DNA from: Kofleriaceae bacterium
GTDB lineage: Bacteria > Myxococcota_A > Polyangia > Haliangiales > Haliangiaceae
Assembly: GCA_018058095.1 (NCBI GenBank)
Contig: JAGPCO010000026.1
Location: forward strand, 1-64,000
Direction of reading: 5' to 3'
DNA length: 64,000 nucleotides
Shown here: in pieces, positions 61,081 to 64,000 of the stretch
Numbering within the stretch: position 1 is the first letter of the stretch
Layout of the letters: each line of letters opens with the position of its first letter
The notes under the pieces: generated by a model
What the model saw: the letters and a program-made list of their open reading frames with translations, nothing else
Told to the model about the DNA's origin: nothing
Databases searched by the model: none
Translations under genes and position numbers: made by a program

Positions 61081-61902
61081 TCAGGGCGCGACCGCGCCGG
61101 CGGCGAGCAGCCCGAGCACGACGAGGGCCAGGGCGATGCGGTAGGCCGCGAACACCCGCAGGCGCCGGCTGGCCAGCCAGCGCATCAGCCAGGCGATGGC
61201 CGCGTACCCGCTGACGGCGGCGACGGCGGTGCCGACCGCCAGCGCCGGCACCGCGTCGGCGCCGAGCGCGGCGAAGGCGTCCTTGGCCTCGAACAGGCCG
61301 GCGCCGGCGATGGCCGGGATGGACAGGAGGAACGAGAAGCGAGCGGCGTCACGCCGGGTCAGGCCGATGAGCAGCGCCATGCAGATGGTCGCGCCCGAGC
61401 GCGATACGCCGGGGACCAGCGCACACGCCTGGGCCAGGCCGATGAGCACCGCGCCGCCGGCGCCGAGCTCGGCCAGGGCGCGGCCGCCGTCGTCGCCGCG
61501 AGCGTGCGCGCGCTGGTCGACCCACCAGAGGATCCCGCCGACGCCGGCCAGCGCGCCTGCGACGACGTACAAGGAGCGGGCGTCGCCGACGATGAAGTCG
61601 CGCAGCGTGACCCCGGCCACGACGATCGGCACGGTCGCCAGCGCCAGCAGCCACGGCAGCCGGCCGTCGCCCTGGCGCGGCGAGCGCACCATGGCGCGCG
61701 GCAGGTCGACGAACAGGTCGCGCGCGAAGTAGACGATCACCGCCAGCAGCGTGCCGAGCTGGATCACCGCGGTGTACGACGGGCCCGGATCGGGCTGGCC
61801 GAGCAGGGTCGGGAGCAGGCGCAGGTGCGCCGTCGACGACACCGGGATGAACTCGGTGAGCCCCTGCAGGAGGCCGAGCAGCGCGGCGAACCAGAGCACC
61901 AC
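61081..61902 (-). CDS. uppP: Undecaprenyl-diphosphatase
   Basis: A 273-aa integral membrane enzyme: GLLQGLTEFIPVSSTAHL at residues 10-28 and PGVSRSGAT at about 163-171 are the two BacA/UppP motifs, with around seven to eight helices. It recycles undecaprenyl pyrophosphate for peptidoglycan and O-antigen. GTG start with TACCCC 6 bp upstream, in a divergent pair with the small lipoprotein gene at 61973. Confidence 0.95.
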   Translation of the reverse strand: MVLWFAALLGLLQGLTEFIPVSSTAHLRLLPTLLGQPDPGPSYTAVIQLGTLLAVIVYFARDLFVDLPRAMVRSPRQGDGRLPWLLALATVPIVVAGVTLRDFIVGDARSLYVVAGALAGVGGILWWVDQRAHARGDDGGRALAELGAGGAVLIGLAQACALVPGVSRSGATICMALLIGLTRRDAARFSFLLSIPAIAGAGLFEAKDAFAALGADAVPALAVGTAVAAVSGYAAIAWLMRWLASRRLRVFAAYRIALALVVLGLLAAGAVAP

Positions 61903-61908
61903 GGCACA

Positions 61909-61914
61909 GGGGTA
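61909..61914 (-). promoter_or_regulatory. -10-like hexamer of uppP
   Basis: Minus strand TACCCC, 6 bp before the GTG at 61902; the last base is C, not T. Confidence 0.4.
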
Positions 61915-61960
61915 TCACGGCGCGGCGGCGGTCCGGGCTGGTCGCGGCGCCGGGTGGTGT

Positions 61961-61966
61961 TATAGA
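61961..61966 (+). promoter_or_regulatory. -10-like hexamer of the 61973 gene
   Basis: TATAGA, 6 bp before the ATG. Confidence 0.5.
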
Positions 61967-61972
61967 ACCGGC

Positions 61973-62389
61973 ATGAACCCAGCGCGGCACATCACCCGAG
62001 CGCTCCTGATCGTGGGGCTCGCCGCCGCCGGCTGCGGCGGCAAGGGCACGACGACGGACACCACGGCGGGCGGCGGCGGCGGCAGCGCGGCGCCGGTCGC
62101 GACCCAGCCGGACGCGGCGGCAGTGGCGGCGACCGGGCCGCTGAACGAGGCCGACTGCACGGCGATGATCGGCCACATCATGGACCTCGGCGTGGCCGAG
62201 CAGCGCAAGACCCTGCCGCCGGAGCAGGTCCCGACCCCCGACCAGGTCGCGGCTGGCAAGAAGCGGATGGTCGAGCAGGGCCTGGCCGAGTGCCTGCAGC
62301 TCGATCGCCCGTCGTTCGCCTGCGTGATGGCCGCGCAGGAGGCCGCGGCGCTCGAGACGTGCGCCGGCTCCGCGCCCCCGGCGCCCTGA
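61973..62389 (+). CDS. Small predicted lipoprotein
   Basis: A 138-aa protein with lipobox-like AAAGCGG at about residue 21, a Gly/Ala/Thr linker and one helical domain with three cysteines (DCTAMIGHIMDLG, AECLQL, FACVMAA). This is a common myxobacterial small-lipoprotein architecture. It converges with the next gene with 7 bp between stops. Function unknown. Confidence 0.75.
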   Translation: MNPARHITRALLIVGLAAAGCGGKGTTTDTTAGGGGGSAAPVATQPDAAAVAATGPLNEADCTAMIGHIMDLGVAEQRKTLPPEQVPTPDQVAAGKKRMVEQGLAECLQLDRPSFACVMAAQEAAALETCAGSAPPAP

Positions 62390-62396
62390 CCACGGG

Positions 62397-63221
62397 TCAG
62401 GTCGGCGGGAGACGCGTCGACAGGCGCGGCAGCGGCGCCAGCGGACTCGGCGCCGGCGCCGCCTCGGCGCGGCCCGGCGAGCGGGTGTGGTCGCGCCCAG
62501 CTGGCCTGGTCACCGGTGGAGGCTCGGTCCCACGCGGGAAGCGGCGCGGCGCCGGCTCGGTCGGGCGCGGCCGCACCACCGGCGCCATACGCGCGACGTC
62601 GGACGCCGAGGCGATCGGCAGGACCGGCACCGGCAACACGGTGGCGCGCGGCCGGGCGATCGGGTCGGGCGACGCCGTCGGGCACGGCGTGGTTCGCGGC
62701 GGGTCGGACAGGCCCGGCGGCGGCGGCACGACCAGGATCGCGGCGCTGGTCCGGCTGGCCGCGGCGACCGCCGCCCGCGTCGCCGCCACCACCGCGGCCG
62801 CGCCGCCCAGGCCGGCGCCGCGCTCGATCGCGCCGGAGCCCGCGGCCAGCGCAAGCGGCGCGACCGGCGCCGCCGTGGACGGCGCGCCGGTGGTCGGCGC
62901 GACCGCGCTGTTGGCGGCGCGCGCCCGCACCAGCGCCAGCTGCCAGGCCCACTCGTCGTCGTCCGCGTCGTCCGCCCCCGCGCCAGGGTGGTGCGGGCTG
63001 GCCACCACAGGCGCCATGGTGACCAGCCCAGGCGCCGGCCGCGCCGGCGGCAACGTCGCCAGCACGAGCTCGAGGTCCGCGTCGCGCCAGCCGACCAGGT
63101 GCCCGCCGTCGGCGCGCTCAACCAGGCGCGCGCGCAGGGACACCACCCGATCGTCGGGGGTCAGGACCAGGCCGTAGGCGGTGAGCTTGACGTAGCCGAG
63201 GCGGCGCAGCAGCGGTTCCAT
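62397..63221 (-). CDS. Uncharacterised Ala/Pro-rich protein
   Basis: A 274-aa protein. The N-terminal part (MEPLLRRLGYVKLTAYGLVL to about 60) and a short DDEWAWQLALVRAR segment at about residue 83 look conserved in this group; the rest is low-complexity Ala/Pro/Thr/Arg. No signal peptide or membrane helix. ATG at 63221 is the only start in front of the conserved segment. No family recognised. Confidence 0.6.
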   Translation of the reverse strand: MEPLLRRLGYVKLTAYGLVLTPDDRVVSLRARLVERADGGHLVGWRDADLELVLATLPPARPAPGLVTMAPVVASPHHPGAGADDADDDEWAWQLALVRARAANSAVAPTTGAPSTAAPVAPLALAAGSGAIERGAGLGGAAAVVAATRAAVAAASRTSAAILVVPPPPGLSDPPRTTPCPTASPDPIARPRATVLPVPVLPIASASDVARMAPVVRPRPTEPAPRRFPRGTEPPPVTRPAGRDHTRSPGRAEAAPAPSPLAPLPRLSTRLPPT

Positions 63222-63318
63222 GCCGCTTGGTGTTGCATGGCCCGCGCCAGCGTCGCTGCCCACCGCCGTGCGCACGGGGCGCCGCCGCCGGTGGGCACCG
63301 CGCCGCCGCCGATCCAGA

Positions 63319-64000
63319 TCAGGTGCCGGTGAAGCGCGGCGGCCGCCCCTCGCCGAACGCGGCCAGCCCCTCGTTGCGGTCGTTGGTGAACAGCGTCTCG
63401 TCGTAGCAGCGGCGCTCGAGGGAGAGCGCGTCGGCCAGCGCGAGGTCGCCGCCGCGCTCGATGGCGCGCTTGGCCATGGCGATCGAGATCGGCGCGCACC
63501 CGGCCAGCTCGGCCAGCATGCCGTCGACCGCGCCGCGCAGGTGTGCGGTCGCCACCACCTGATGGACCAGGCCGATCTCGAGCGCCCGCGCGGCCGGGAT
63601 GCGGCGACCGAGCAGGATGAGCTCCTTGGCCCGCGCCTCGCCGACGAGGCGCGGCAGGCGCTGGGTCCCACCGGCCCCTGGCATGATGCCGAGCCGGACC
63701 TCGGTCAGCCCGACCTCGGCCGCGTCGACCAGGACGCGCAGATCGCAGGCCATCGCCAGCTCGAGGCCGCCGCCGTAGGCCGAGCCGTTCATGGCGGCGA
63801 TGGTCGGCTGCGGGAGATAGGACACGGCGTTGATCGCCTGGCTGATGGCGTCGACGTACGGCCCGGTGTCGTCGGCGCTCACGCCGCGCCGCTCCTTGAG
63901 ATCGGCCCCGCCGCAGAAGGCCTTGTCGCCGGCCCCGGTGAGGACGACCGCGCGCACGGCGCGGTCCTCGGCCAGCTCGCTGGCGAGCTCGATCAGCGCG
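63319..64000 (-). CDS. Enoyl-CoA hydratase/isomerase family protein (5' end outside the window)
   Basis: The reading frame stays open to the right edge, so the N-terminus is cut. The visible 227 residues have VVLTGAGDKAFCGGADLKER (oxyanion hole), NGSAYGGGLELAMACD and GIMPGAGGTQRLPRL (crotonase signatures with both catalytic-Glu regions) and end DRNEGLAAFGEGRPP. It hydrates or isomerises enoyl-CoA. An ATG-like codon at 63957 is internal, not the real start. Confidence 0.9.
   Translation of the reverse strand, partial: ALIELASELAEDRAVRAVVLTGAGDKAFCGGADLKERRGVSADDTGPYVDAISQAINAVSYLPQPTIAAMNGSAYGGGLELAMACDLRVLVDAAEVGLTEVRLGIMPGAGGTQRLPRLVGEARAKELILLGRRIPAARALEIGLVHQVVATAHLRGAVDGMLAELAGCAPISIAMAKRAIERGGDLALADALSLERRCYDETLFTNDRNEGLAAFGEGRPPRFTGT

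Overview
This is a very GC-rich, densely coded bacterial chromosome segment that looks like a myxobacterium (Myxococcota, probably the Haliangium/Kofleriaceae/Polyangia side). The signs are Hanks-type Ser/Thr kinases with the HRDVSPHN-style catalytic loop, a myxobacterial-type C-terminal sorting tag on an amidase, PEGA and FG-GAP type surface proteins, many small lipoproteins with Cys pairs, a deltaproteobacterial conserved protein (TIGR04552-like) and a selenocysteine codon. No rRNA, tRNA or CRISPR array was seen. Functional assignments come from reading motifs, not from searches.

Layout. 1-380: a repeat copy whose inverted partner lies at 42173-42554. 377-4842 (-): outer-membrane barrel, PGRP amidase, and a coupled trio (77-aa protein, Pro-Gln-Val lipoprotein, JmjC-type oxygenase). 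4866-8727 (-): coupled carotenoid oxygenase and two thiolases. 8818-15013 (+): HscC-like Hsp70 and degenerate J protein, two unknown proteins, an AlkB-like oxygenase. 14943-20644: a lipoprotein, a PafA-type phosphatase, and divergently a TonB receptor with a lipoprotein. 20761-23076 (-): lipid kinase, hydrolase, small secreted protein. 23236-24357 (+): a DsbA-like lipoprotein whose active-site cysteine codon is TGA, followed by a bacterial SECIS hairpin; this is the strongest novelty. 24394-27919: DUF4177 and DUF192 proteins, hemD-hemB, a nucleotidyltransferase, then a hairpin terminator and a MITE-like element. 28217-36233: a large membrane protein, UbiB-type and Ser/Thr kinases, a 28-codon small ORF, TIGR04552-like protein. 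36249-42124: lipase-like lipoprotein, methyltransferase, acyltransferase-like protein, cystathionine beta-synthase. 42173-43451: repeat plus RAYT transposase. 43485-49075: metH, a low-complexity GTC/GAC tract, lipoprotein, DUF1428. 49192-51843: visibly less GC-rich accessory patch. 51884-63221: lipoprotein, ABC exporter, kinase, GIY-YIG protein, Kir channel, rsgA, SirB1-like protein, six-PEGA barrel, uppP, small proteins. 63319-64000: enoyl-CoA hydratase cut by the window edge.

Two patterns run across the window. Many neighbouring genes overlap by four bases (ATGA or GTGA), which implies translational coupling. Most operon-leading genes carry a TANNNT hexamer only 6-9 bases before the start codon, which predicts leaderless mRNAs; the remaining leaders, such as those at 12093, 38231 and 60890, instead have purine-rich ribosome sites.
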